Shown here: piece after piece, positions 43,408 through 54,472 of the stretch
How positions within the stretch are numbered: the stretch's first letter is position 1
Layout of the letters: every line of letters starts with the position of its first letter
Origin: Merluccius polli
Lineage: Eukaryota; Chordata; Actinopteri; Gadiformes; Merlucciidae
Length of the DNA stretch: 64,000 bases
Assembly (NCBI GenBank): GCA_030340625.1
Contig: JAOPHQ010005134.1
Coordinates: forward strand, 241,501 to 305,500
Direction: 5' to 3'
The notes under the pieces: generated by a model
Databases searched by the model: none
Seen by the model: only the letters and a program-made list of their open reading frames with translations
Told to the model about the DNA's origin: nothing
Translations under genes and position numbers: made by a program

Positions 43408-43627
43408 CGTAATGATATCAACATGGTATGGCAATTCCGTTATTAGACTGTCAGGCAGAGCATGCGCAGTAGGACTGGCGCGCTGCATGTTAACGGTAGT
43501 TCCGTGTTAAGTCAATGCAAGAGGGGAGTCAATGTTACCTCGTGTATCCTATGCTTTGTATACATAAAGCACTTCTCTTCAAGCTACATACGGTGTGTTT
43601 ATTGAAGAACCCAACATAAACATTACA
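43408..43627 (+). repeat. 3' LTR of gypsy element 3
   Basis: Preceded by the purine tract aagaaagggaga. First base C in place of T; ends CATTACA next to the tcaac duplication. Confidence 0.9.
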
Positions 43628-44710
43628 TCAACAACAATGTAACACTCAGTACGTTTACATGACACTCAAGAAAGTCGACTTATTGGCTTAGTCCAACTAT
43701 GATTGGATTACTAAGATGCATGTATACACCTTAGTCGAGCTATAATCGGTTCGAATCGACTTACTCATTATCGAGTTAAGACCCCTAGATTATGCGATTC
43801 ATAGTCGACTAAGCGTGCATGTAGCCAATCGAATTGGCTTATGCGTTGAATTGCGTTCTGCGCATACTCAAGATCTCTTCCGGGCCGTGAGCCGGAAGTA
43901 GAAAGAGACGATAGTCGTGTTGTTGTTGTTGTCGCCGCCGCCGTCGTCTAAGGGATAACGAGAAACGGCGATTTATTTAAAAAGGCGGCGCAGAAGATGG
44001 AGGAAGCCGGTGAATTAGTTACCCCCTATAAGAATTGTGTCCCGGCCGCGGGAGCGCGCATGGCCTGCATTCATTAAAGGTGGAAGCACGCGGACACTAC
44101 GCTTCCATTTCACCTAAGGCTGAATTAAAAGTACATGTTTTTCTAAATGTGGGTCATCAACGAGGTTGTAAAGTAGTGACTTCGGGCACATCTGTCAAAA
44201 TAAATGTTTTCTCCCGACGTGTTTACGATCTTTATTCATTCATTCAGGGCTGTTCTGGTGGGAGAAATATGTTTTCAGTAGACAGCTGTCAACTAACTTT
44301 GGGTCGGCGATGTATTTAAAAAGCTGGCGCAGAAGATGGAGGAAGCGGGTGCCGTGCCAATGTAGTTACCCCCTATAAGGAGTGTATCATCATCAACGTG
44401 CATTCAGTACACACTACGCTTCGATTTAACCCAAGGCTGAATTTAAAGTCCATGTTTTTCTAAATGTTGCTCATCAACGAGGTTGTAAAATAACTACGAT
44501 CTTTATTCATTCATTGCGCCGCGGCCGAACTGACGGCGGTATTCTCTGATATTATGAATCTTACAGACTGCGTCGGGTTCTCCGACTCTCTGGTCCACAA
44601 CAAGTAAAGACTCCTAGTCGGGTTTATCTCGCCCATGGGGAAAAGGAATTGGGGGAAATTAACTTTGGCTTTGACTCTCTGAAGTCCAGACTGAAACGCG
44701 ACATGGAGGA

Positions 44711-44920
44711 GAAAGCGATGTTTCAGCAGACAGCTGTCAGTTCACTTCGGGTCCATATCATTTCTCCATTGACGCTCCACTGTTCCTCTCGGTCGTATGC
44801 GGACCGCTCCGCCGGCAGAGCAGCGGAGCGGTCCGCATACGACCGAGAGGAACAGTGGAGCGTCGGAGAAATTATATGGACCCGAAGTGAACTGACAGCT
44901 GTCTGCTGAAACATCGCTTT
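44711..44920. repeat. Near-perfect hairpin, arms about 100 bp
   Basis: The left arm (gaaagcgatgtttcagcaga ... ggaccgctccgc) is repeated in inverse after a loop of about 10 bp. The arms differ at only a few positions near 44766-44772. The inner 40 bp are a perfect match. Confidence 0.9.
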
Positions 44921-45194
44921 CTCGAATGAGTTTGTTGTTGCTGGTGAAGTAAAGGGGTCAACCGGTGGCTCTATTACCACTAGTTGAAATGGGCACAGCG
45001 CCACCTATCGTACCGGGGCATTACACGCTTCGGCCAATGAATCGATTTACTCGCCGCCATGTATACGCGGACAATTGCAGTTGTCCAGTTGCGGAGCATA
45101 GACGAGCTATGGCTTTAATCGATATAATCTGTGCATGTAAACGTACTGACTGTTTACAGTAGCCGGCTGGATCGCTTCAGTTGAACCTCATCAA

Positions 45195-45312
45195 TCATTT
45201 CTCCGATGCTCCATTGTTCCTCTCGGTCGTATGCGGACTGCTCCACCGGCAGAGCAGCCGGAGGAGTCGGCATACGACCGAGAGGTCGGAACAATGGAGC
45301 TTCGGAGAAATG
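45195..45312. repeat. Second hairpin, partial copy of 44711-44920
   Basis: Inner arms cctctcggtcgtatgc and gcatacgaccgagagg, with flanks atttctccgatgctccattg and its near-inverse. It is a diverged copy of the hairpin 450 bp to its left. Confidence 0.85.
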
Positions 45313-45945
45313 ATATATACCCGAAATGAACTGACAGCTGTCTGCTGAAACATCGCTTTCTCGAATGAGTTTGTTGTTGCTGGTGACGTAAAGAGGTCAA
45401 CCGGTGGCTCTATTAGCACTAGTTGAAATGGGCACAGCGCCACCTATCGTACCGGGGCATTACACGCTTCGGCCAATGAATCGATTTACTCACCGCCATG
45501 TATACGCGGACAATTGCAGTTGTCCAATTGAGGAGCATAATCGAGCTATGGCTTTAATCGAATTAAGCTGTGCATGTAAACGTACTGAGTGGAAGCCGCT
45601 CTCTTCCTGCCACCCGGAAGTATCTTGACGCCTATTGTTTACAAATATTCTGAAATGCCGTATACTGTTTTCCCGAGGGCGGTCTCAAGCCAAGGTAGGC
45701 GAGGTCATGAATATTCATACACATTCATACATCAGACTGTTGGGCTTTTTCTCACTTCCTCGTTTCTTACTTCCTCGTCCGTCTATGTTCTTACATTGGC
45801 TAATGCATGCAATGGGGGTAGAAGTATGGAAGCAAATCTGTACCATAATTCAAATTAAAGTGGATTAACAGAAATGCTTTTTCATTTTCAGAATATAGCT
45901 GCATTTTGACACATAAATAAAATTATAAATATTAATATTATTTAA

Positions 45946-47360
45946 AGGAGCTATATGTAAGAAATGTACTCAAAGTAATCATAAAATGACCCTAATATGT
46001 CAATAGACATTGAGGAATCATGTTAATTTCAAGTATTTATGTCAGACATAATAGTAGTCCAGCCAGAATATTTAATTTCAAACGCAATATTTCTGTGCCA
46101 GGAAAACTGTTTTGTTTACATTTTGTGTTTTGGTCTGTTGCTCCACCTTCTGCCTAGCGTCCAATCGCGAAGTCAGTACTGTGTCGCCATCCGGGTTGCC
46201 AGATAGGCTGAGCTGCAGCCATTTACTGTATAAGGAAGGCTGCAGCTACAAATGTTTCGGGTCAGAAATGTCTGACGTTACTAAATGCATTCGTGAACAT
46301 GTTTACATTGCACTATTAGCCTACCAAATATATTTTAGTTGGGTAATGAAAATGGTCCATGTTTCCACTGGAGTGAACTATTGCAGTATATCTTTAGAAT
46401 TATATTTGGCTTATCGCCATTATTCAGTTTTTGCTAGAAAAACATGTTTGAAGCGAATCATTGCGTCGTTGCCTCATGGGCGTTTTCACGAAGTCAGTAT
46501 CGTTTGCTCAATGACTTATGTAAGGATTTCACACCATTGAGGGCCATTTACTGCACACCGACTGCAGTGTGGATGATAATAAAACAGCGGTCAGAGCTGG
46601 CGTGTGTGTCCGTTGGGGGCTGCTCTATTCGGACACATTACTATGAAGCCCCGGTGACGGTGTGGGAGTGCGGATGATAATAAAACAGCGGTCAGAGCTG
46701 GCGTGTGTGTCCGACAGGGCTGCTCTATTCGGACACATTACTATGAAGCCCCGGTGACGGTGTGGGAGTGTGGATGATATAAAACAGCGGTAACATCATG
46801 TGTGTGTGTCCGAGAGGGCTGCTCTCCTCGGACACATTACTATGAAGCCCCGGTGATGGTCTGGAAGTGTGGATGATAATAAAACAGCGGTAACATGTGT
46901 GTGTGTCCGAGAGGGCTGCTCTCCTCGGACACATTACTATGAAGCCCCGGTGATGGTCTGGAAGTGTGGATGATAATAAAACAGCGGTAACAGCATGTGT
47001 GTGTGTCCGAGAGGGCTGCTCTATTCGGACACATTACTATGAAGCCCCGGTGACGGTGATGCAGTTGGTCAATATTATCAGGGATCTATGCAAGGCAAGT
47101 GTATTTGTATAGCACACTTCATACACAGAGGCAATTCTATGTTCTTTACCTAAATAAAAGCAAAGAACAGTATGTAAAACACTTGTCATGGTTGCTCCTT
47201 CTAGTAGACGCAGTGTTGTGTTGAGTAATCCGGGAACGGGGAATCTGGCAACCGCTACTCTGGGGGGGAAGGGGGAGGGAGTACCACGCTGTACAGTATT
47301 TACAACGTGGTTGCAATAACAGTTTTGGCCAGAGAGGGAGCAATCCTACATATAGGTCCT
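45946..47360. mobile_element. TTAA-flanked TIR element carrying a minisatellite
   Basis: TTAA is present at both borders (45942-45945 and 47361-47364). The ends AGGAGCTATATGTAAGA and, inverse, AGGACCTATATGTAGGA are about 17-bp imperfect TIRs. A TTAA target points to the piggyBac or Kolobok type. No transposase is visible. Confidence 0.75.
46567..47060. repeat. Minisatellite, five units of about 100 bp
   Basis: The word ggatgataataaaacagcgg recurs at 46571, 46672, 46772, 46871 and 46968. Units contain gtgtccgag...ctcggacac, a 9-bp-stem hairpin, in the later copies; early copies have the arm mutated (ctattcggac). Confidence 0.93.
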
Positions 47361-48124
47361 TTAATATTTATAATAATATTTATCCCGCTTGGGATTGCGA
47401 ATTCAAATTGAATTATGGACTCTTTTTTGCGGGGGGCGGGCATGAAAACGAAAAAGCAATGTCTTTGTTTTCTTTTTAGTTGTGTCATAAAATGAGCAGT
47501 CTTGAAGAAGAAAATGAAAATGCAGTTTGGATTATCTATTATTCATTTTATTTATGAGTCAAATAATGCAGCAATGACCTTGAAATGAAAATGCCTTTCT
47601 GCTAATGCGTTTTAATTTTCAAATTTGACATTTCAAATTGAATTTTGGTAACTATTTGCCGGGGCATCTTTTGAAAATTAAATCTTAAATTTACTTTTCT
47701 TTTTCATTTTAATTAAGTTAGAGCAATATTGAAGAAGAAAATGAAAATGCAGTTTGGATGACTTATTATTCATTTTATTTATGTGTCAAAAAATGCAGCT
47801 ATATTCTGAAAATGAAAAAGCATTTCTGTTAATCCACTTTAATTTGAATTATGGTACAGATTTGCTTCCATAGAAGAACTTTTTCCACGTGCAGCATGCA
47901 TATGCAACTAGGAGTGACCCATCATATTTCAAAAGGAGCAAGTAAAAACGGTTTACCGGTGAAGTACACCTTTAAGCACACCTAATTGTTAAGTTAACCG
48001 ATTGCTAGTATAATAAAGCGATAAGTGCGAAAATACTTAGCGCAGAATATCAAAGTAAGAGCCAGGACATACAAACTTTTTTTAAATTGTATTAGTGGGG
48101 GGGGGGGGTAGTAGAGGAAGGATG

Positions 48125-48460
48125 CTAAGCGGGGTCCAGGTGAACTCTGAACAGGGGGGTCTTGAGTCTCTTGTGGAAGCAGGTGATCAACTCTGCAGTC
48201 CTCACGTCAGCAGGGAGGTCGTCCACCATAGTGGCACCAAGACAGAGAAGAGTTGTGACTTGGCTGTGTGACCTTTGCTTGCTCTCAGGGATGGCGGGAC
48301 CAGCCAGCAGGCCGAGGTAGTTGCGCGGAGGGCTCTAGCCGGGGCGTGGGGTCTGACTAGTGCCTGGAGGTAGGTTGGGGCGGTTCCGTTGACAGCCTTG
48401 TAGGCCAGTACCATCGTCTTGAACTTGATACGAGCTGCTACAGGGAGCCAGAATATTAAA
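48125..48460 (-). pseudogene. 3' end of a LINE reverse-transcriptase gene, fragment
   Basis: The minus-strand peptide MVLAYKAVNGTAPTYLQALV, then an Arg-rich segment, and after a frame change DVRTAELITCFHKRLKT ending at TAG (48125), matches the C-terminal tail common to fish L2/CR1/Rex-like LINE proteins (LVYKALNG.APSYL...FK..LKT.LF), as I remember it. It is truncated at its 5' side and frameshifted. Confidence 0.65.
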
Positions 48461-48885
48461 CTACCAATTGATCAATATCAATGACATTTCACCACTTTTA
48501 GATTTTTCAAATCCGGTGCAGACATTGACAATATTGGCATGTTGTGTTCTGATCCTGCCTACTTGATCGTCAGACTATATTTTATCAAGAAACCAACTAC
48601 TTAAATGTCCGTATGAAGGAACCTTTTCATTTCAATTAATTCAGTTATATGGCTAAAATGCCATGTAATTTGCTTGCATTGGTTTGCTTAAATCATATAA
48701 TTAATATAACTTATATAATTTTAAGGTGATGATTAGTCAACCTTTTGCTATTCAAGTATGGCCTACTAAAGTGTACTGGACCCCAATGTAGATGAATTGA
48801 GACATGGTTCAGCTCAAATAAGCCTGTTTATTGTGGTCAGAAGCAGGTATATACACAGAAAACCAAGGGTTAGTTGTGATCCTAA
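48461..48885. other. Intergenic, 3' flank of ndufb7
   Basis: Contains AATAAA on the minus strand at 48827-48832, 54 bp past the ndufb7 stop, a good polyadenylation signal. Otherwise AT-rich with nothing recognised. Confidence 0.55.
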
Positions 48886-50089
48886 TCACGCAGCCTCAGC
48901 CTGGCCCTCGATCCTCTTCTTCCTCAGCTGGAGTCTCCGCTCTCTCTCGTACTCTTTCATACGCATGACATAGCTATGGACACAATAGGGGGAGATTGAT
49001 GTGACACAAGTGTTGGATTACTTGTGGTTAAGACATTGCATACATGCTCATATTAATCCCACACATACATGAGTCAAGTCGTCTCTGGCCATTGTGGAAA
49101 CTTCACACATGCAATACTCAATTAGGAGTTCAAATATTGACCAACAAATATGACTCAAAGCGGGCCTCAGGTTTGCTATTTTGAGAAATGATAAATATCT
49201 TGGTATACACATTACATTTTATTTGGCGACACTGAATAAATCAATTTAAGATCATAGGGTGATCATTCATGTGTCATGTACGTTTTATTTTCTCAATAAA
49301 ATCATTCAGAATGGCTCTTTATCTCAACTGTCATTACAACAGAATGTTTATAGGCAAATCTTTGAATATTGCCCAGCTGTATATTTATATGCATTCCGTT
49401 TTATACTTCCCTGTGTAATACATTTGCTATACGACTAAATATTTGCTGTGTAAAAAAACTATGCCGTGAGACTAGAAAATGTGTCACTTCGACCCAAACC
49501 TTTCCAATCGCACTTACTCTTGGTGCTCGCAGTAGTCCCAGTCATGCTTCTCGTGGCTGCAGGCGAGCAGGTTGGGCCAGTTATCCCTCTTGCACTTCAT
49601 GACTTTGAGCAGGTAGTGAGCACAGTAGTCCCTCTGCTCCAGGGGGAGGCGCGCCAGGTTCATTTGTTCCTGGGTCGCTACCATCTCTGGTGAAGGGGGA
49701 CAACATGGTTGTCAGTCGTAAATCTTAAACACTAACAGGTGCACATAACAGCGCTTTTAAACGAATTGTTTGATACTTAATAGCACATGATTTGGGGCAT
49801 TTAAGATTGGATGACAACACTCAGGGAAGTGTTGGACATGGATGCATTACATTAATGGCACTAGCTCGTTGATGCTTTCGCAAACTAATCTGGAGATATA
49901 TTTATTAGTTATAAGCCATTTTTAAACAGTACCAAGAACAGATACCATTAGACATTTGCATTAAAAACAACACAGACCTCTTTCCTTTCTTTCGGGAAAG
50001 CCGTAAAGCGGGTCGAAATCGTATTTCTTCGCTGGGTCTGGCTCGGTGTCCCTTTCGGTGATATACCGTCTAGAAAGGTGAGTTCCCAT
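48886..50089 (-). CDS. ndufb7: NADH dehydrogenase (ubiquinone) 1 beta subcomplex subunit 7
   Basis: Accessory subunit (B18) of respiratory complex I, on the intermembrane-space side. Three exons with matching phases give 122 residues: 49978-50089, 49518-49686 and 48886-48973. Exon 1 starts MGTHLSRRY, with Gly2 in place for the N-myristoylation known in this protein, and contains YGFPERKERE at the splice. Exon 2 has the twin CX9C motif that directs Mia40-dependent import: CAHYLLKVMKC and CSHEKHDWDYC. Exon 3 reads YVMRMKEYERERRLQLRKKR and ends EAA. Human NDUFB7 has 137 residues; the fish protein is shorter at the C-terminus. It follows tecr as in human, though here a gypsy element and other repeats lie between. 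Confidence 0.95.
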
Positions 50090-50256
50090 GTTGTCGTGTC
50101 TGTGCAGCGCACAAAGACAAATAACGCAGGGGTTGACGTCTACCCTGTTGGATATATATTTATACAGTTATATTGTTGCCATTCGGTCACCTCCAGAAAC
50201 TACATGAAGCTACTTCCGCCCTGGCCCGGAAACACATAGACATATATACGTAGACG

Positions 50257-50719
50257 CATAGACATATATACATAGACGCCTCATGACGTGATGGAACGTA
50301 ACCCAGCGTCGCCGCCATATTGGTAGGGAGTCCTCACTCTAGTCTAGCATAGGAGTCAACGGGAGAGCTATGCCAGTATGTTGTGCAGCTTACGGCGCAG
50401 TATGGACACCAGATCGTGTGGGATTACCTTTAACAAGTAAGATTGAACAATAATTCTTATTATTTAAAAAAAAAAAAAAAAAAAAAATCGTCCTGTATCA
50501 TAAATAAATCTCTGCCATTTGTAACAAACCAAACCGTGTGAAAATCCGGTAAAAATTCGGGGAGTTATGCTTATTATTGTAGTTGGGGATACGCCTTCCT
50601 CCATAGAAATGAATGCACTGGGGGCGCACTGGGCCCCCTACCAAGATGGCGGCCGCGCTGCTACGTCAGCTCTAACGGGCAGCGTCAGTCTATGAGGCGT
50701 CTATGTATATATGTCTATG
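50257..50719 (+). mobile_element. TIR element copy 1 (inner) with 8-bp target duplication
   Basis: 463 bp with long terminal inverted repeats beginning CATAGACATATATACATAGA. It is flanked by cgtagacg at 50249-50256 and 50720-50727, a perfect 8-bp duplication of the TIR of copy 2. The interior has a THAP-like exon and a poly-A run near 50465-50487. 8-bp duplications occur in P and hAT superfamilies; the THAP exon favours P. Confidence 0.88.
50370..50436 (+). pseudogene. THAP-like first exon inside TIR element copy 1
   Basis: ATG at 50370, 22 codons plus one base, ending at a GTAAGA donor. The start MPVCCAAYGA resembles the canonical THAP start (MPxCCAAxGC), but the second zinc-ligand cysteine position is Ala. 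The rest (VWTPDRVGLPLT) keeps the spacing but not the FxFP motif. No later exon is present. Copy 2 contains the same exon in inverse orientation. Confidence 0.55.
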
Positions 50720-51225
50720 CGTAGACGCCTCATAGACTGACGCTGCCCGTTAGAGCTGACGTAGCAGCATTATTATTGAATTATTGTTCAATCTTACTTG
50801 TTAAAGGTAATCCCACACGATCTGGTGTCAATACTGCGCCGTAAGCTGCACAACATACTGGCATAGCTTGCTCTCCCGTTGACTCCTATGCTAGACTAGA
50901 GTGAGGAGTCCCTACCAATATGGCGGCGACGCTGGGTTACGTTCCATCACGTCATGAGGCGTCTATGTATATATGTCTATGACAGAGCCGTCCCTTCTTC
51001 TTCTTCTTCTTCTTCTTCTTCTTCTTCTTCTACTATTTATTGGCGGATTACAGCATTCTGTGTGTATACCGCCACCTACTGTACAGGAGTGTGTAAAGGG
51101 ACTGGCCAGACTATATCGCTTTTTCATTTTGAAATGTAAATAAAATAAAGCAAATAAACAAAACCAAAGCAAATAAACAAAACCAAAAAAAACCTAATTA
51201 AATTATTTTAATTAATTCTGTATCA

Positions 51226-53307
51226 TTAAAGGTAAATGATAAGAGCTTTAATTCTATCTCTCTGCATACCTTGTTCCTCTAGTATGTTATGGATTCCTGA
51301 TTCTTCTTCTATTTCAAGCCATTCCTGTCTGAAATCATTATACTTTGTACAATTAAATAAAACATGATCTACATCTTCCCTAACTTTACATTCAACACAT
51401 TGACCATCACTTTTCCCTAATATTTGTAGTGTTGAGTTAAGGCCTGTGTGCCACAGTCTTGTATACACTACCTCAGTGGTTCCCTATCTGTGGGGCGCGG
51501 CCCTCTAGTGGGGTGCGGAGGTACTGCAGGTGGGGCGCGAGAGGCCTTTCAATTGAAAAAAAAAATCATGAAAAAAATAAAAATCATGACGGATTACTAA
51601 AAGGGATCGAAGTTTAAAAAAAACCCAAAGAGATTTACATTCAAATAAATAAAATAAAATAAATGTATACATGCTAGTCTTTCCTCCAATCAGTAGTAGC
51701 CTATACGAAATCGGAAGTCCTGCTGCTGATATTCCTTCCTTCCTAACTTTGGCAGGGTATATATGTAGGGGTATATATGTATATGTGTACATACCTACAT
51801 ATATGAATATATGTAGGTATGTATAATAAATGTTCAATGTATTTAGGCCTACCTGTCATTTATGAGTGAAGCAATGTTGAATTTATGTATAATACATGTC
51901 TTTTATTCCAATCAAACCAATAAAAAAAGGAATGCTTAAAACAAATCAATGAATGTTTATGAATTCAATGTGCCAACCTATGTAAATCAAAATGTAGGCT
52001 TAGCACACATGTAAATATGTTGGAACAGTTTGTGATTTAAAAAAATAAAATGCGTTGACAAAATGTATCTCAGAGATATGAATAGGCTAAAAGTTTGGGT
52101 GGGCCTTGGAAGATTTTCAGAATTTGGGCCTCAGCAGTCAAAAGTTTGGGAACCTCTGCACTACCTCTTCTCTTCTGCTAACACTGCAGTTAGCCACTGC
52201 TGTGACTCTTTCCCCCCCCAACATGACTCTGAACTTTGAAAAAATGTCTACCATTGAAATCAGCCTCCCATTCTTCCTGCCATCTTTTCATAGTTTCCAC
52301 TTTAATTATCATTTTAGCTTCCCCTTTCCCCAATGGAATATGGATTACTATGTGATCTTGATTAAGTGCGTTTTTGGCTATTTTGTCAGCTACTTCATTG
52401 CCTTTGATCCCAATATGTGCTGGAACCCAACAAAACTGGACTGCAATTCCAAGATTTCTAAGATGTGCTAACATGTGTCTCATTTCTATAACCAGGTCTT
52501 CTCTTATTGAATTTCCTGATAAAAGGCCATTGAATCAGTACATATGACTGACTTAAGGGGCTTAACTTCCTCTATCCATCTCAAAGCAGTTATTATTCCA
52601 GTCATTTCAACTGAGTATACTGATAAGAAATTGCTCAATCTGTATCCATATGTTTGGTCGAATTCTGGAATATATATTCCTATGCCACAATGGCCATTTT
52701 GTATATCTTTTGATCCATCTGTGTATAATTGTATGTATCCATGATATGACGAACTCAAATATTTTTTACAAACTATTGCAATGCTTTGCTGATCTGGATG
52801 ATCTTTCTTTTCTTCAAGTAGATCTATATTTACTTCAGGAACAGGAAGAATCCATGGAGGAACACTACTCATAGCTAACGCAGGGCTGAACTTTAGATCT
52901 TTTAGTCCATACTGATCTGCAGCATCATCAATGGTCCATCCAAATCTATTTGATTTCTTGAGATACTCCCAGCAATCTTGTAGCACTGATGTTGCTGGAT
53001 TGTTAACACTTCCCTGCAGTCTAACCCAATATGTTAAGGAAAGTTTCCTATACCTTAAACTGAGTGGGGTTTCCTCTGATTCCACCAGCAGAGCACTTGT
53101 AGGAGTTGTTTTCATAGCTCCTAAAGCTATTCTCAGGGCCTTACATTGTATTCTCTCAAACTTCAGGAGAGATGTTTTACAAGCAGAACTATATACTACA
53201 CAACCATAGTCAATAGTAGATCTTATCAGGGCTTTGTAAATATTCAACATAGACTGTCCATCTGCTCCCCAGCAAAGACCAGAGACCATCCTCATTACAT
53301 TTAACAC
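51226..53307 (-). pseudogene. LINE RT C-terminal part and RNase H, broken
   Basis: Three frame segments. 52504-53307 begins inside the RT thumb (YKALIRSTIDYGCVVYSSA) and contains RNase H: YTDGSKD (Asp), SVEMTGI (Glu), CTDSMAF (Asp). After a frame change, 52190-52483 has the last RNase H motif (WVPAHIGIKGNEVADKIAKN). Beyond the hAT insertion, 51226-51468 has a CCHC-like knuckle CVECKVREDVDHVLFNC and the C-terminus. The full RNase H motif set is present, but the frame break near 52490 and the insertion inactivate the gene. Confidence 0.82.
51474..52158. mobile_element. hAT non-autonomous element inserted in the LINE
   Basis: The ends are CAGTGGTTCCC and, inverse, CAGAGGTTCCC. The flanks cactacct (51466-51473 and 52159-52166) are a perfect 8-bp duplication, so it jumped into the already resident LINE. 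685 bp, AT-rich, no transposase. Confidence 0.92.
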
Positions 53308-53330
53308 CTTTTTGCAGACCGTGAGTCATT

Positions 53331-53809
53331 CACACCGATCCTGTATGTGTATAATAATTTTTATTGTTAGAGTGTGTAGTGTTTAAAATACTGTGTTAAA
53401 ATGGACGGAGAATTCAACAGAGAGTGTGAAGAATATGGGGGGTGTCCTGAAGACACCGTAGGAGAGCAAGAAAGAGTTAGAAAGGCATAAGGCAGAAGAG
53501 GGAAAACAGGGTTGGAGGACAAAGAGGAGAGGAGAGCGTCAGTGCATACAGTAGCATTAGCATGTGTAGCATTAGAAGCTCAGAAAGACAAAAACTTGCC
53601 CAGGACTGTGACTAAGACTGTGACTGTGACTGCTTCACCGACGGGGCCAACAGCCCCCACCTATACCCAGACCTGAAATCACTATGTGCACACACAGCCT
53701 CTGACAAACACAGCCGACATGAGAACATCTCCCCCGTACACGGTTATCTCACAAGGGGGAATACAAGCCCCCGTTATCAATGTAAGACCTTGAGACAGAT
53801 GTACTAGAG

Positions 53810-53862
<53 letters not shown>

Positions 53863-54472
53863 AGGACACAAAGCGAGAATTAGCAGCAAGACACACCGGT
53901 CAGGCTACGGGTTACGGATCAGGGCAAGACACAGAGGGACACAAAGCCAAATGGGGAGGGATGGCACCAAAACGCAAGGGGACGTTGTGGCGGCCGGTGG
54001 CCGGCGGCAATAAGGACAACAACAACGCAGGCAGGCGCCGGCGCTCCCGTAGCCATAACAACCCGCGAGAGCGACGGTACTAAGAGCCAACTGTCAGATG
54101 GCCCGCCTCCCCTGACCCTGACCTAGCAGGGAGCAGGGAGAGGGCTGATATGTCACCATTTAAAGTAAAGAGTAAAGTTAATAAAAAAATAAAAATAAAT
54201 AAACATTGTTTAATAAAGTAAGAGTAAAAGTAATCAAAAATAAATATGCGTAAAAATATAGTGTTAGTACACTTACAGTATATGTCGTTAACAGCAGTGG
54301 ACATTTTGGGTAGGGTTTGTTATCTATGTAAAGATGAGATCAATAAAATCTCTGAAAAATTGAAGAAAAGAATATCTAAAACAGGCATTACAATTAGTAT
54401 TAGTCATGTATCAAAAAGAGAGAGGGACAGAGAGCAGAGAGAATGGGAGGGGTCCTGGCCCTGAGAAGAGGA
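53331..54472. other. Unassigned sequence with a (CTA)n microsatellite
   Basis: A (cta) run of about 17 units lies at 53811-53862. Flanking sequence is purine-rich with no recognisable protein domain on either strand. Confidence 0.5.

Larger units (their letters stand above)
38908..43627 (+). mobile_element. Ty3/gypsy LTR retrotransposon 3, degenerate, plus strand
   Basis: Flanked by the perfect 5-bp duplication tcaac (38903-38907 and 43628-43632). LTRs of about 219 bp differ at roughly eight positions (near 4%), so it is older than elements 1 and 2. Gag, protease, RT, RNase H and integrase are all recognisable but broken by stops and frame changes. Right LTR starts CGTAATG where the left has TGTAATG. 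Confidence 0.93.
43644..45590. mobile_element. Non-autonomous TIR element with internal hairpins and tandem duplications
   Basis: Outer ends actcagtacgtttacatg (43644) and its inverse (ending 45590). A second right-end copy ends at about 45149, because a unit of about 440 bp (hairpin plus right end) is duplicated. The left part also holds two diverged copies of a segment with ggcgcagaagatggaggaag (43985-44200 and 44325-44500). No transposase is visible. Superfamily not determined; no clean target duplication. Confidence 0.7.
45829..47876. mobile_element. Inverted-repeat element, about 100-bp TIRs
   Basis: The sequence from tatggaagcaaatctgtacc (45829) through gcattttgacacata returns in inverse ending gtacagatttgcttccata near 47876. 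The flanks share gaag. A TTAA-type element is nested inside. Internal direct repeats near 47500-47560 and 47725-47800 (gaagaagaaaatgaaaatgc) show a duplicated subterminal block. Confidence 0.75.
50235..50981. mobile_element. TIR element copy 2 (outer), interrupted by copy 1
   Basis: Starts CATAGACATATATA at 50235 and ends with the inverse at 50981. Copy 1 and its target duplication (50257-50727) are inserted 22 bp inside its left end. Its own sequence is only about 276 bp and lacks the middle of copy 1. It carries an inverse copy of the THAP-like exon at about 50794-50860. Confidence 0.85.
50991..53330 (-). mobile_element. 5'-truncated LINE with RNase H, (GAA)n tail
   Basis: Minus strand. 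The right end holds the end of the RT domain; RNase H follows; the 3' UTR ends in ccaataaatagtagaagaag and a (GAA)n run (50994-51030). LINEs of the I/Nimb group encode RNase H after RT. It abuts TIR copy 2 and is interrupted by a hAT element at 51474-52158. Confidence 0.8.

Noticed and set aside
44649..45004. Pair of near-identical open frames on both strands
   Set aside because: They result from the palindromic hairpin, which reads the same on both strands.
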